DNA of 45,886 nucleotides from Anaerolineales bacterium (GTDB lineage: Bacteria; Chloroflexota; Anaerolineae; Anaerolineales; UBA4823), in assembly GCA_020354045.1 (NCBI GenBank), contig CP070639.1, positions 2,599,564 to 2,645,449 on the forward strand, read 5' to 3'. Shown here piece after piece: positions 1 to 7,657 of this stretch. The notes below the pieces were generated by a model that was not told the origin of the DNA, did no database searches, and saw only the letters and a program-made list of their open reading frames with translations. The stretch's first letter is position 1. Each line of letters starts with the position of its first letter. Position numbers and translations under genes: made by a program.

Positions 1-1998
1 ATTGTCCTCGATCAAGATTTCCAGGCTTTCCTGAGAACGTATTTCTATACTCACATGCAGTTGTTCCTTACTGTCTGGATGGCGTGCATGACGGGCAGCA
101 TTACGCAGGGCTTCGCGCACTGCATAATAGACCACCTCTCCGGCCAGGGCAGATAGACCTCGCGTTACCTGAGTGCTCTCATCGGAGACCTGCAGCGAGG
201 TCTGGTCGAAGTCGTGCGCAAATTCGGTTTCGAGGAGCTTCTTTAAAGCATTTATCAGGCCCAGGCGCATGACCTCATCCGCGCCTGAACGAGGGATTTC
301 GTGCAGCATGCTCGCCACCTGGTGATGGACGGCGGTCAGCGCTTCCAGAGCTTGCTGTAAGGCTGGCTCACGGCTGAGTTGAAGGTTGTTTAAAGCCAAT
401 ATGGAAGTATGTATCTGGGGCAGGACTTCATCATGCAACACCCGGCGGGTTTGCCCATCCAGCACGCGCACCTCAGCAAGGCGCTGGCGCTGCAAAGCGA
501 CCAACCGGCGTGCCAATCCCGCGCTGGCCAGCGTGTCCACCAGGCGTTCACCGGCTGAGCGAGCGATCTCGATCTCTTCCTGGGTGTACAGGCGACCATC
601 TTGCTTCTCTCCCAGCACGAGCACTCCTGCCAGGCCGCGCTCGCTCCACAGTGGGGCTGCCCAAAGCGGTCCGCGTTCATGCTCTTCTGGTAAAGGGCTG
701 AGCGGGGATGATGAAGCGCTGAGCTGAGGTAGTAGCGTGTGGATATCGGGCAACGCTCTCTCGTTGTTGGCAGGGTAAGCCAGTGGTGGACCCGCCAGCG
801 CGGCTGTGGCTCCCAGGGGGATCAGGAAAGCCTGGCGCGCCTCCAACAGGCCCGCGCACAAAGCCCAGAATGGTGCAGCCAGGTCTGCGCTTTCAGGCAC
901 TGCTTCGTTTTGCTCCAGCAGGTGCTCGTATAGCCGTTGGCTGGTCACAAAGGGACGCAGGTTTTCGATGGAACGTTCGCGCTCTGTGTAGGCGCCCCAG
1001 CTCACCAGTCCGAAAAAAATGATCATCAGGATTGTGCTCAAAACCAGGCTGTATACTGGATTTAAGGGCAGGTTCAGTTCCCAGGCAACTACGATAGAGT
1101 ATCCGGCTGCAAGTATCAGCAGCCACCTCCAGTACGTGCGCAAACCCCGGCGCGGCAGGGATTTACCGGTGAAAACTTCATAGGATATGATCGCCTGACC
1201 TACCAGCAAAACTGCAACGGCAATCAATGCGGCGATAACCAGATCGAAGCGCGCAATCGTCAGCGCTACGTTGGCGAACGCCATATTGGCGAACGCCATC
1301 TGGCTGTTGTAGGTTCGCAAACTGGCATTGGAGATGACCCACCACATCACCCAACCCACCAGCAGGCTGACCACGATTAATACAGCTGTAGCGGCAGATA
1401 GCCAGGGGGATGCGCGACGGCGTGCCAGATCCCCCATCAGGCGTGCCGAAGGCGCTGGGCGGTGTAGTACATCCAGAGATAATACCAGGCAGTAAACCAG
1501 GTAAAGCGGATATACCAGCACCAATAGTGGCAGCCCAAATAGGGAAGGTGTCGCAGTCAGATTGAGCTGCAGAACCTGTCTGACCTCCGGTAGAGGATTT
1601 GCCAGGAATAGCATGACCAAAATCCCCACCACCAAGATGGTCCCCAGGGTAAACGCGCCCCTGTGACGCTGATAAAGGACTGCCTCCTGGTCATCCCAAA
1701 AACCAGCATACCAGAGCATGACCCCATACCAGGCATATGGCAATGTCACCACCGGGATCCAGCCCAGTTGCCACCAGAAATTCAGCCCCTGCATGAAGAA
1801 GCTTGGACCGTAGCCCAATATGATGGTGTGGATCAGGAAAAACACCCCACCCATGAGCAGCTCGGCGCCCGCCGCCCAAAGGCCTAGGGTGCGGCGCTCG
1901 GCATTCAACAGCACAGTCAGGCCCAACCAGACCAGTACGATAGTGTTGAAAAGTGACAATGAAATACCTGCCCAATCCAGGTAGAATTGCCCACTCAC
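1..1998 (-). CDS. NarL-type sensor histidine kinase, partial (C-terminus beyond window edge)
   Basis: Open for 666 codons from a GTG at 1998 to the window edge, so the end of the ATPase domain is missing. The N-terminal half is very hydrophobic, with roughly eight membrane segments over residues 5-330. A GAF-like region follows (about 360-500). The phosphoacceptor helix reads RRVLHDEVLPQIH with the likely acceptor at His522, which is the HisKA_3 style of NarL/DesK kinases, and the N-box EALRNAARHA has its Asn at 633. It should autophosphorylate and pass phosphate to the adjacent LuxR-type regulator. The GTG start has GGGAG seven bases upstream, inside the end of the regulator gene, and the two genes are four bases apart, so they are probably translationally coupled. 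The signal is unknown. A 15-bp tandem duplication lies in the membrane part. Confidence 0.88.
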   Translation of the reverse strand, partial: MSGQFYLDWAGISLSLFNTIVLVWLGLTVLLNAERRTLGLWAAGAELLMGGVFFLIHTIILGYGPSFFMQGLNFWWQLGWIPVVTLPYAWYGVMLWYAGFWDDQEAVLYQRHRGAFTLGTILVVGILVMLFLANPLPEVRQVLQLNLTATPSLFGLPLLVLVYPLYLVYCLVLSLDVLHRPAPSARLMGDLARRRASPWLSAATAVLIVVSLLVGWVMWWVISNASLRTYNSQMAFANMAFANVALTIARFDLVIAALIAVAVLLVGQAIISYEVFTGKSLPRRGLRTYWRWLLILAAGYSIVVAWELNLPLNPVYSLVLSTILMIIFFGLVSWGAYTERERSIENLRPFVTSQRLYEHLLEQNEAVPESADLAAPFWALCAGLLEARQAFLIPLGATAALAGPPLAYPANNERALPDIHTLLPQLSASSSPLSPLPEEHERGPLWAAPLWSERGLAGVLVLGEKQDGRLYTQEEIEIARSAGERLVDTLASAGLARRLVALQRQRLAEVRVLDGQTRRVLHDEVLPQIHTSILALNNLQLSREPALQQALEALTAVHHQVASMLHEIPRSGADEVMRLGLINALKKLLETEFAHDFDQTSLQVSDESTQVTRGLSALAGEVVYYAVREALRNAARHARHPDSKEQLHVSIEIRSQESLEILIEDN
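1271..1300. repeat. 15-bp tandem duplication inside the kinase gene
   Basis: Two adjacent copies of a 15-base unit beginning TTGGCGAACGCCAT differ only at the last base. On the coding (minus) strand they encode the repeated peptide MAFAN-MAFAN between membrane segments. The unit is a multiple of three, so the frame is kept. It looks like a recent slippage duplication. Confidence 0.85.
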
Positions 1999-2002
1999 TC
2001 CT

Positions 2003-2749
2003 TCACTCCCAATTCACCCATTCGCCGCGCTCGTTCTGCACTTTGGGCGAGCCGGCTTCATCCCACCAGATCAGCTGGCTGCTCTGCACAATGATAGCTG
2101 CTCGCGTGCGGGCTACCTTCTCATCCGTGGTGGTCTGGGTCAGGTTCCAGGCTGCGTAGATTTGACCGTTGGTGCGGCTGATGGTGCGCTTATCCCGGAA
2201 GCCAAGGCGCTCAGCGATCTGCTCGTTGGTCAGCCCCTGAGCAAGCATGCGCGCCACCACCTGTTCGTTGGGTTCCAGCAATGCCATAGGGTCGTTAATA
2301 TCCTTAAGTCGTACTTCCTGCACCCGGCTTTCAATCTCAGGGTCGATGAAGCTGCGACCAGCAACTGCCTCTTTAAGCAACGGTACGATCATTTGCGGCA
2401 ATAGGTAGTTGGATTTTCTGACATAGGCATAGTGACTGAGGATGCCGGCGTTGCGAAAATTGCGGAAATAGTCATCATCATCTTGGATGGAATAAAAAAC
2501 CACCGGGAAGCGGGGGAACTCACGCCGGATTGCCTCGGCAGCCTGGATACCGTTCAACTCGCCAGCTAGCTGCACATCCATCAAGAGAGCGCTTCGAGCG
2601 GGGTCTGGGCTGTTCTCCAGGCAATATTCCAGGGCGGCTTCTCCGGACTCGCACTCGAAAAGAATGTGCATTTCGCCTGTAGCTGCTAGTCCACTTGCCA
2701 GTGCCTCCCGCAGCTTGGGGTTGTCTTCTACCAGGATCACGTTCATCAT
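2003..2749 (-). CDS. LuxR/NarL-family response regulator
   Basis: A 248-residue regulator. The receiver domain begins at MNVILVEDN (acidic pocket near residues 8-9), has the likely phosphoacceptor Asp58 in LLMDVQL and the conserved Lys112 in YVRKSN. The C-terminal helix-turn-helix region (about 160-200) reads NEQVVARMLAQGLTNEQIAERLG, which resembles the GerE/LuxR domain but continues into an unusual RDKRTISRTNGQIY segment. The start is the ATG at 2749, two bases after the stop of the upstream gene; a second in-frame ATG follows at once. A longer reading into the upstream gene is unlikely because the receiver fold starts here. It is the probable partner of the downstream kinase. Target genes are unknown. 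Confidence 0.88.
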   Translation of the reverse strand: MMNVILVEDNPKLREALASGLAATGEMHILFECESGEAALEYCLENSPDPARSALLMDVQLAGELNGIQAAEAIRREFPRFPVVFYSIQDDDDYFRNFRNAGILSHYAYVRKSNYLLPQMIVPLLKEAVAGRSFIDPEIESRVQEVRLKDINDPMALLEPNEQVVARMLAQGLTNEQIAERLGFRDKRTISRTNGQIYAAWNLTQTTTDEKVARTRAAIIVQSSQLIWWDEAGSPKVQNERGEWVNWE

Positions 2750-2751
2750 GT

Positions 2752-4083
2752 TTATCGAAAGATCAGTGGAATCGCGATCATGATAAACAGGCTCCAAAAG
2801 ATGTAGCCAACGGTTGCGGTGCTGAAGGTAGCCTGAAGAGACTGTGCCCATTTGTCTCTTTCCCAACGGACCAGGCGGTAGATCATCAGAATCAAAATGG
2901 AGATGTTAACCGTGTTCCAGCCCAAGATCGTCAGGCGGTTGATGGTGACACCACCCTGCAAGGTGCGGAAGAAGGTGGCAGAAAGGGCATACACGCTGAT
3001 CACCACTGTCAGGACCCCCACCGCCAGGATGCCGTTGCGCAAGGCGGTTTGCACCCGTTCTGAAAGATCAGCTGCTCGGATTGGTGTGGCCCCCATCAGC
3101 AGTCCCATGATGGCGAACAGCATCACATTGTATATGATCAAGACATCACGATTTTGGAAGGGCTCCATAAAGTTGAACGGGATGACGAACAGGTAGATGG
3201 CTAACACCACCAGGGTCAGCGGCAGTAGCAGGCGCATCATGGTGGCAATGAACTTGCTAAGACCTTGTCTAAAGTCTTGATTGGCAGGATCTAGCCCAGG
3301 GTCATAGATGCTGGCGACTGCCAGGATCGGGATCAGCCCGAAGCCACCTGCCGCGATCAGGCGCGTAAGCGCTTCTGGCAAGGTGATGCTCAGTGCTGCG
3401 AACATGCCAATGGTGATACCTCCGAAAGCTACCCCGGCAATCAGGTATACACCGGCAGTGATAGCGACTTCAATAGATTTGATTAAGAATGCAAAACGGT
3501 TCTGGTAGCTTGAACCCAACCCAAGTATTGTGAGACCCAGGGCGATCCAGGATAGCAGCGGCAGGTGAATGGCGGCCAGGTCCAGGTAGTGGCGGTGATA
3601 GCCCTGTCCCTGTCCTGGAGCAATTAACAGCACATACAGGCAAACTCCGAGCAGACCCACACCTGCGAAAACAGCACGCCGGTAGCTTCGTTTGGCGGTG
3701 AAGACCAGGAAGCCCAGCGCCAGCAGGGTGGCGATTGGCGCCCACAGCAGAAATAAATAGGGGATATGGTCTAAAAACTGTATTTTTTCGTCTGAGAGCG
3801 CCCAAAAGATCAACCCGGTGATAACACCCAATGGTACGGCTAATTTCCAGTTGGAACTGGCGCGCTCATGTGTTTCTGCGCCAGGCTTTTGTTGCTGATC
3901 GGTAGTGTTCTCAAGACGGTAGTGCCAGGCTGCCAGCAACAGATTATCAGGCTGGTCCCTGTAGCAGGTTTCCAGGCCTTTCCGAAAACCGTCTTCTTCT
4001 CCAGACTGGAGCGCAACCTGGTAAAGCTCTTCGACACGCTTGGGGTCGCTGGAGGCGACTTGGATGGCTTTGGTATATTCCAT
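2752..4083 (-). CDS. Polytopic membrane protein, DUF4153-like, first gene of the two-component operon
   Basis: 443 residues. The first 75 are soluble and helical, followed by about eleven hydrophobic segments. The C-terminal part, with RDVLIIYNVMLF, YALSATFFRTLQGG and INRLTILGWNTVNISIL, resembles DUF4153 membrane proteins; this match is from memory and moderate. The start has a good AAGGAG eight bases upstream. The gene is followed after two bases by the response regulator and then the kinase, so all three are probably one transcript. It could be an accessory sensor or the output controlled by the pair; its function is not known. Confidence 0.75.
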   Translation of the reverse strand: MEYTKAIQVASSDPKRVEELYQVALQSGEEDGFRKGLETCYRDQPDNLLLAAWHYRLENTTDQQQKPGAETHERASSNWKLAVPLGVITGLIFWALSDEKIQFLDHIPYLFLLWAPIATLLALGFLVFTAKRSYRRAVFAGVGLLGVCLYVLLIAPGQGQGYHRHYLDLAAIHLPLLSWIALGLTILGLGSSYQNRFAFLIKSIEVAITAGVYLIAGVAFGGITIGMFAALSITLPEALTRLIAAGGFGLIPILAVASIYDPGLDPANQDFRQGLSKFIATMMRLLLPLTLVVLAIYLFVIPFNFMEPFQNRDVLIIYNVMLFAIMGLLMGATPIRAADLSERVQTALRNGILAVGVLTVVISVYALSATFFRTLQGGVTINRLTILGWNTVNISILILMIYRLVRWERDKWAQSLQATFSTATVGYIFWSLFIMIAIPLIFR

Positions 4084-4245
4084 TAAATGATCTCCTTGTA
4101 CATCTACCAGCGTACTGGAGAGTCAACAAACTCGTCAAGCACTCAGGTGCTTAATTTTTAAGTTTCACGCGCTGGTAAGCTCCTTCAGGCTTATCTACAA
4201 TGTATCACAGGTTTACCCATCTTACCATTCAAACACGGAGTATCT
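4084..4245. promoter_or_regulatory. Divergent intergenic region with a short hairpin
   Basis: This gap separates the minus-strand signalling operon from the plus-strand small membrane gene, so it must hold divergent promoters. On the minus strand a TTGACT and a TTGACG lie at roughly -35-like distances, but no convincing -10 pairs with them. A hairpin at 4137-4152 (AAGCAC-TCAG-GTGCTT) is followed on the plus strand by AATTTTT and resembles a terminator, although no plus-strand gene lies before it. Confidence 0.4.
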
Positions 4246-4416
4246 ATGCCGTTTTCTACGGGTTTGTTTATCGGATTTGGACTGGCAATTGCCGGAATTG
4301 CATTGTTAGCTCTCTCAAATAAGCACAGGCGACTGGCGATTCTGTTGCTTGTGCTTGGTGCTTTGTTAGCTGCAGGCGTGTTGCTGATTGTCGACCTCGC
4401 ACTTCGTAATATGTAA
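4246..4416 (+). CDS. Small membrane protein, 56 residues, unknown function
   Basis: ATG at 4246 with CGGAG five bases upstream, stop TAA at 4414-4416. The product starts MPFSTGLFIGFG and has two hydrophobic segments (about residues 5-22 and 29-51) joined by a short basic loop, SNKHRR. This fits a two-helix inner-membrane hairpin with both ends outside (positive-inside rule). I recognise no family. It ends 46 bases before a radical SAM pseudogene and could once have been co-transcribed with it. The ribosome site, hydrophobic pattern and clean frame support a real gene, but it is short and has no homologue I can name. Confidence 0.55.
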   Translation: MPFSTGLFIGFGLAIAGIALLALSNKHRRLAILLLVLGALLAAGVLLIVDLALRNM

Positions 4417-4462
4417 GGAGAATTCTTAAACAGGCTTCAGCAGACGGGCTAGGAGGTACACT

Positions 4463-4867
4463 GTGAAAGTAAAAATGATCTTGCCAGCTTTGACGGAGGC
4501 GAATAGCCCTTTCTGGCGTCCGATCAAATATTCCTTGTTCCCGTTTCTGGGACTTGCAACGCTGGCAGCCTATCTGCACCCCGGAGATCAGATCACGATC
4601 CAGGATGAGCATGTTGAAAGGCTCGATCTCTAAAAGTGCCTGGAAGAAACCTGGGTGGGCAGGCAGGGCGCGCCACCTGGCCTATGCCAGGGGCTGGAAG
4701 AAGTTTGAGCCGCTCTGGGATTGGATCATCCGGCTGGGACGGGTGGGCTCCTTCTTGCCGTTCTTGAAAAGGTGCTGGAGGGTAAAGGATTGTTTGCTGA
4801 ACCGGTCGGAGCATCCGAACATACTAAGGGCCGCGGGAGAGGCAAGATGAAGAGCATGTCCGGTTAG
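4463..4867 (+). pseudogene. Remnant of a B12-binding-type radical SAM gene (internal deletion plus frameshift)
   Basis: A GTG at 4463, six bases after a perfect AGGAGG, opens a 56-codon frame starting VKVKMILPALTEA and including LFPFLGLATLAAYLHP and QDEHVE, the typical N-terminus of radical SAM proteins with a B12-binding domain. It stops at TAA 4631-4633. Immediately after, in another frame, comes WKKPGWAGRARHLAY and GWKKFEPLWDWIIR, the typical C-terminus of the same family. The radical SAM core with its CxxxCxxC cluster, normally several hundred residues between these ends, is absent. At about 4760 a one-base loss is likely: restoring it joins SFLP to LEKVLEGKG and gives a stop at 4865-4867. 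The pieces, the order and the strong ribosome site indicate a decayed gene. Confidence 0.8.
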
Positions 4868-4981
4868 CAGGTGATTCGCACATGCTAAAACAAGTGAGAC
4901 GTGCTGGTCTCGCGAAGACCCCCGCTTTCCTGCCTGGAACCTATTGCAAATTTTACGCACTTGTTGTACCCTCTTGGGGCT

Positions 4982-6139
4982 ATGCGTTTGCTTTTTGTTG
5001 CCGATGGTCGCTCGCCAATTGCCTTAAACTGGATCGATTATTTTATGGAGGCGGGTCACCAGGTTCACCTGGTATCAACTTATCCCTGTGACCCCGACCC
5101 ACGTCTGGTAAGCTATCATTTGATTCCAGTTGCGTTCAGCCGTCTGGCAGGAGGCGGTCGAGCCCCCCAAGGCCGATTGCGGGGCACCGCGGCGGTGCGG
5201 GTGCGCACGCTGATACGCCAGTGGCTTGGACCGCTGACACTGCCAAATGCCGTGCCCGCATTACGCCTGGTTATAGACAAGCTGCAGCCGGAATTGGTGC
5301 ATGCCATGCGCATCCCTTATGAGGGCATGCTGGCAGCGCTGGCTAACCCACGCTCCCCACTGCTGGTTTCCATATGGGGCAATGATTTCACTCTGCATGC
5401 CCTTTCTAACCCGGTTCTGGGGCGCTACACGCGGCTTACGCTTCAACGCGCTGATGCTCTGCACGCTGATTGCCAGCGGGATATTCGTCTGGCGAATGCC
5501 TGGGAGTTTAATGAAAATTCACCCAGCGTGGTGTTGCCGGGTGCTGGGGGCGTCCAACGAGATATTTTCTATCCACCGCTGGAAGGAACTCAGGCGGAAC
5601 AAAATCCGTTGGTGATTAATCCACGTGGCATCCGCGCCTATGTGCGCAATGACACCTTTTTTAAGGCTGTTCCGATTATTTTGGAGAGCAAACCTAATGT
5701 ACATTTCGTATGCCCGGTAATGTTGGGTGAGCTGGAAGCTCATAGGTGGGTTGAACATTTGGAGCTGTTTGAATCGGTCGAGCTTTTGCCACGTCAAACC
5801 CGTCTCCAGATGGCAGAGCTCTTTCGCCGCTCGCTGGTAGCAGTTTCACCAAGCACACATGACGGCACACCCAATACACTGCTGGAGGCCATGGCTTGTG
5901 GCTGTTACCCTGTGGCAGGGGACCTTGAATCTTTGCGCGAGTGGATTGAAACAGGGGTCAATGGCTCGCTTGTTGACCCATCTGATCCCCATGCCCTGGC
6001 GAAGGCTGTGCTTTCTGTGCTGCAAGACACCAAGCTGCGTGGAAATGCGTCGGCATATAACCAGCGTTTGATCGAAAGGCGAGCGGAATACCAGGGGGTG
6101 ATGCGGCGTGCGGAGCAATTTTACCGGAGCCTGATTTAG
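4982..6139 (+). CDS. Glycosyltransferase, GT4 family
   Basis: 385 residues from the ATG at 4982 (MRLLFVADGRSP). An open frame extends further upstream, but this Met begins the expected Rossmann strand. The N-terminal domain holds the acceptor side (NWIDYFMEAGHQVHLV). The C-terminal domain has the GT-B nucleotide-sugar signature: SPSTHDGTPNTLLEAMACG, followed by GCYPVAGDLESLREWI and a GVNGSLVDPSDPHALA tail. It should transfer a sugar from a nucleotide sugar to a lipid, glycan or protein acceptor at the membrane; donor and acceptor cannot be read from sequence. It stands alone behind the radical SAM remnant and converges on the sigma-factor gene, with a hairpin between them. Confidence 0.88.
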   Translation: MRLLFVADGRSPIALNWIDYFMEAGHQVHLVSTYPCDPDPRLVSYHLIPVAFSRLAGGGRAPQGRLRGTAAVRVRTLIRQWLGPLTLPNAVPALRLVIDKLQPELVHAMRIPYEGMLAALANPRSPLLVSIWGNDFTLHALSNPVLGRYTRLTLQRADALHADCQRDIRLANAWEFNENSPSVVLPGAGGVQRDIFYPPLEGTQAEQNPLVINPRGIRAYVRNDTFFKAVPIILESKPNVHFVCPVMLGELEAHRWVEHLELFESVELLPRQTRLQMAELFRRSLVAVSPSTHDGTPNTLLEAMACGCYPVAGDLESLREWIETGVNGSLVDPSDPHALAKAVLSVLQDTKLRGNASAYNQRLIERRAEYQGVMRRAEQFYRSLI

Positions 6140-6149
6140 ATGCACAGCT

Positions 6150-6183
6150 GAGCAGGTAGCACTGGCTTCGCCATGCCCTGCTC
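6150..6183. terminator. Hairpin between convergent glycosyltransferase and sigma-factor genes
   Basis: A 7-bp outer stem, GAGCAGG with CCTGCTC, encloses further pairing (GCA/TGC and TGGC/GCCA around a TTC loop), giving a long stable hairpin in the gap between two convergent genes. The downstream plus-strand sequence is only moderately T-rich, so it is a probable, not certain, terminator. Confidence 0.5.
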
Positions 6184-6233
6184 AAGTTCTTGTGTATGCT
6201 TTTGGAAAGCCCAATGGGAAGGGTTGCTGTTGT

Positions 6234-7439
6234 TTATTCCAGGTAGCCGCGTAAGGCGTGCTGTACTTGTGGGCTGCGCAGTCGGCGGAGAGCCTGGGCT
6301 TCTATTTGCCGTACTCGCTCACGCGTGACACCCATTTTCCGCCCCACTTCCTTCAATGTATGCGTTTGCCCATCGATCAGACCGTAGCGCAGCTGGAGTA
6401 TGCGCGCCTCGCGGGCGGGCAACTCGCTTAAAGCCTCTCGAATGCGTTCGCGCAGGATATTATTAGTCGCCGTGTCATCGGGAGGAGGTGAATCCTGATC
6501 TTCAATGAAGTCACCAAGGACCTCGTCATCCTCATCGCCAATTGGGGTCTGCAGCGAGAAGGGGTGGCGTGAAGCCTGGATCATGTGCTCCACCTTGTTT
6601 GTGGTTACCTCGAGCGTTTCAGCCAGTTCATCGGTTGTTGGATCGCGGCTGAGTTTCTGCTTCAGATGGTGTTGGGCGCGTAGCATTTTGCTGATCTGAT
6701 CCCCCATGTGCACTGGCACACGGATGGTGCGGCTTTGATCTGCAATTGCCCGGGTGATGGCCTGGCGTATCCACCAGGTAGCATAAGTGCTGAACTTGAA
6801 GCCACGCCGGTAATCGAATTTTTTGGCTGCTCGCATCAGGCCGATATTGCCCTCCTGGATCAAATCCAGGAAAGGTACACCTCGTCCAAGATATTTTTTG
6901 GCAACGCTGATCACCAGCCTGGAATTGGCAATAATCAGGTGTTCGCGTGCAAACCAGCCGTCTTCGATCAAGTTACATAGCTCGCGCGCTCGGCGTGGAC
7001 TGGCATTGCCACGCGCCAGCTCCTCACGCGCCAGACGCCCGTGCTCAATCCTTTGAGAAAGTTCTACTTCCTCCTGGGCGGTGAGCAAGGGCACACGGGC
7101 AGCTTCTTTGAGGTACAGGCCGATTGTGTCGTGAATATCAATATTTTCCAGGGATTCTCCACCATTGAGGCCTGTCTGGATGCGGCCATTTTGATTGTCA
7201 TCATCCTCAAATTTTTCAGGTGATTCCTCTACATAGGGTATGCCTGCACTGATTAATGCTGCAAAGGCCTCCTCAAGCTGGCTGATGTCCTCTTCCGCTT
7301 CCGGGAAATGGTGCAGGATATCATCCAGAGTGACGAAGCCTTGGCGACGGCCTAGTTCAATCAATATACCAATTGGATTTAGGTTGTTATCGTGGTCTTC
7401 TATGAGGGCCAGTAAACTTTCTTTTGAAATTCTACTCAT
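6234..7439 (-). CDS. rpoD: Primary RNA polymerase sigma factor (RpoD/SigA)
   Basis: 401 residues with all sigma-70 regions in order. An N-terminal region 1.1-like segment (about 5-75) is followed by an acidic linker. Region 1.2 reads DTIGLYLKEAARVPLLT, region 2 includes NSRLVISVAKKYLGRG, FLDLIQEGNIGLMRA and KFSTYATWWIRQAITRA, region 3 starts IRVPVHM, and region 4.2 is GVTRERVRQIEAQALRRLR at the C-terminus. This is the housekeeping promoter-recognition subunit. The recognition helices are canonical, so TATAAT/TTGACA promoters are expected. A minus-strand extended -10 lies about 80 bases upstream. An alternative group 2 sigma cannot be excluded, because only one such gene is visible here. Confidence 0.9.
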   Translation of the reverse strand: MSRISKESLLALIEDHDNNLNPIGILIELGRRQGFVTLDDILHHFPEAEEDISQLEEAFAALISAGIPYVEESPEKFEDDDNQNGRIQTGLNGGESLENIDIHDTIGLYLKEAARVPLLTAQEEVELSQRIEHGRLAREELARGNASPRRARELCNLIEDGWFAREHLIIANSRLVISVAKKYLGRGVPFLDLIQEGNIGLMRAAKKFDYRRGFKFSTYATWWIRQAITRAIADQSRTIRVPVHMGDQISKMLRAQHHLKQKLSRDPTTDELAETLEVTTNKVEHMIQASRHPFSLQTPIGDEDDEVLGDFIEDQDSPPPDDTATNNILRERIREALSELPAREARILQLRYGLIDGQTHTLKEVGRKMGVTRERVRQIEAQALRRLRSPQVQHALRGYLE

Positions 7440-7516
7440 AACCTCGCTTAAAATTTGTGTGTTCTAATCACTATTAAACTTTTGAGTATTACTGCTAAAT
7501 CTTCGTAATTGGAACA

Positions 7517-7525
7517 ATTATACCA
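7517..7525 (-). promoter_or_regulatory. Extended -10 promoter of the sigma-factor gene
   Basis: On the minus strand this reads TGGTATAAT, a perfect -10 hexamer with the TGn extension. Transcription would start near 7510, leaving a leader of about 70 bases before the sigma-factor ATG. I see no clear -35. A 12-bp perfect palindrome, CCCTATATAGGG (7551-7562), lies just upstream and could be an operator. Confidence 0.6.
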
Positions 7526-7657
7526 TATATACCTGTGTGCTCACTGATACCCCTATATAGGGTGGGTGAATTACCTGTCTGCTTCTATCACCTGCCCAGA
7601 TTAAGGTGTTATCAAATAAGTCTCAATGATCCCTGATGATGGTTTGAGCGATGAAGT

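Noticed and set aside
1691..1975. Minus-strand 94-codon frame in the kinase gene
   Set aside because: Different frame from the 666-codon kinase reading, which is open throughout and has family motifs.
4137..4159. Terminator for a plus-strand gene
   Set aside because: Hairpin plus T run is present, but no plus-strand gene lies upstream in the window; kept only as part of the intergenic description.
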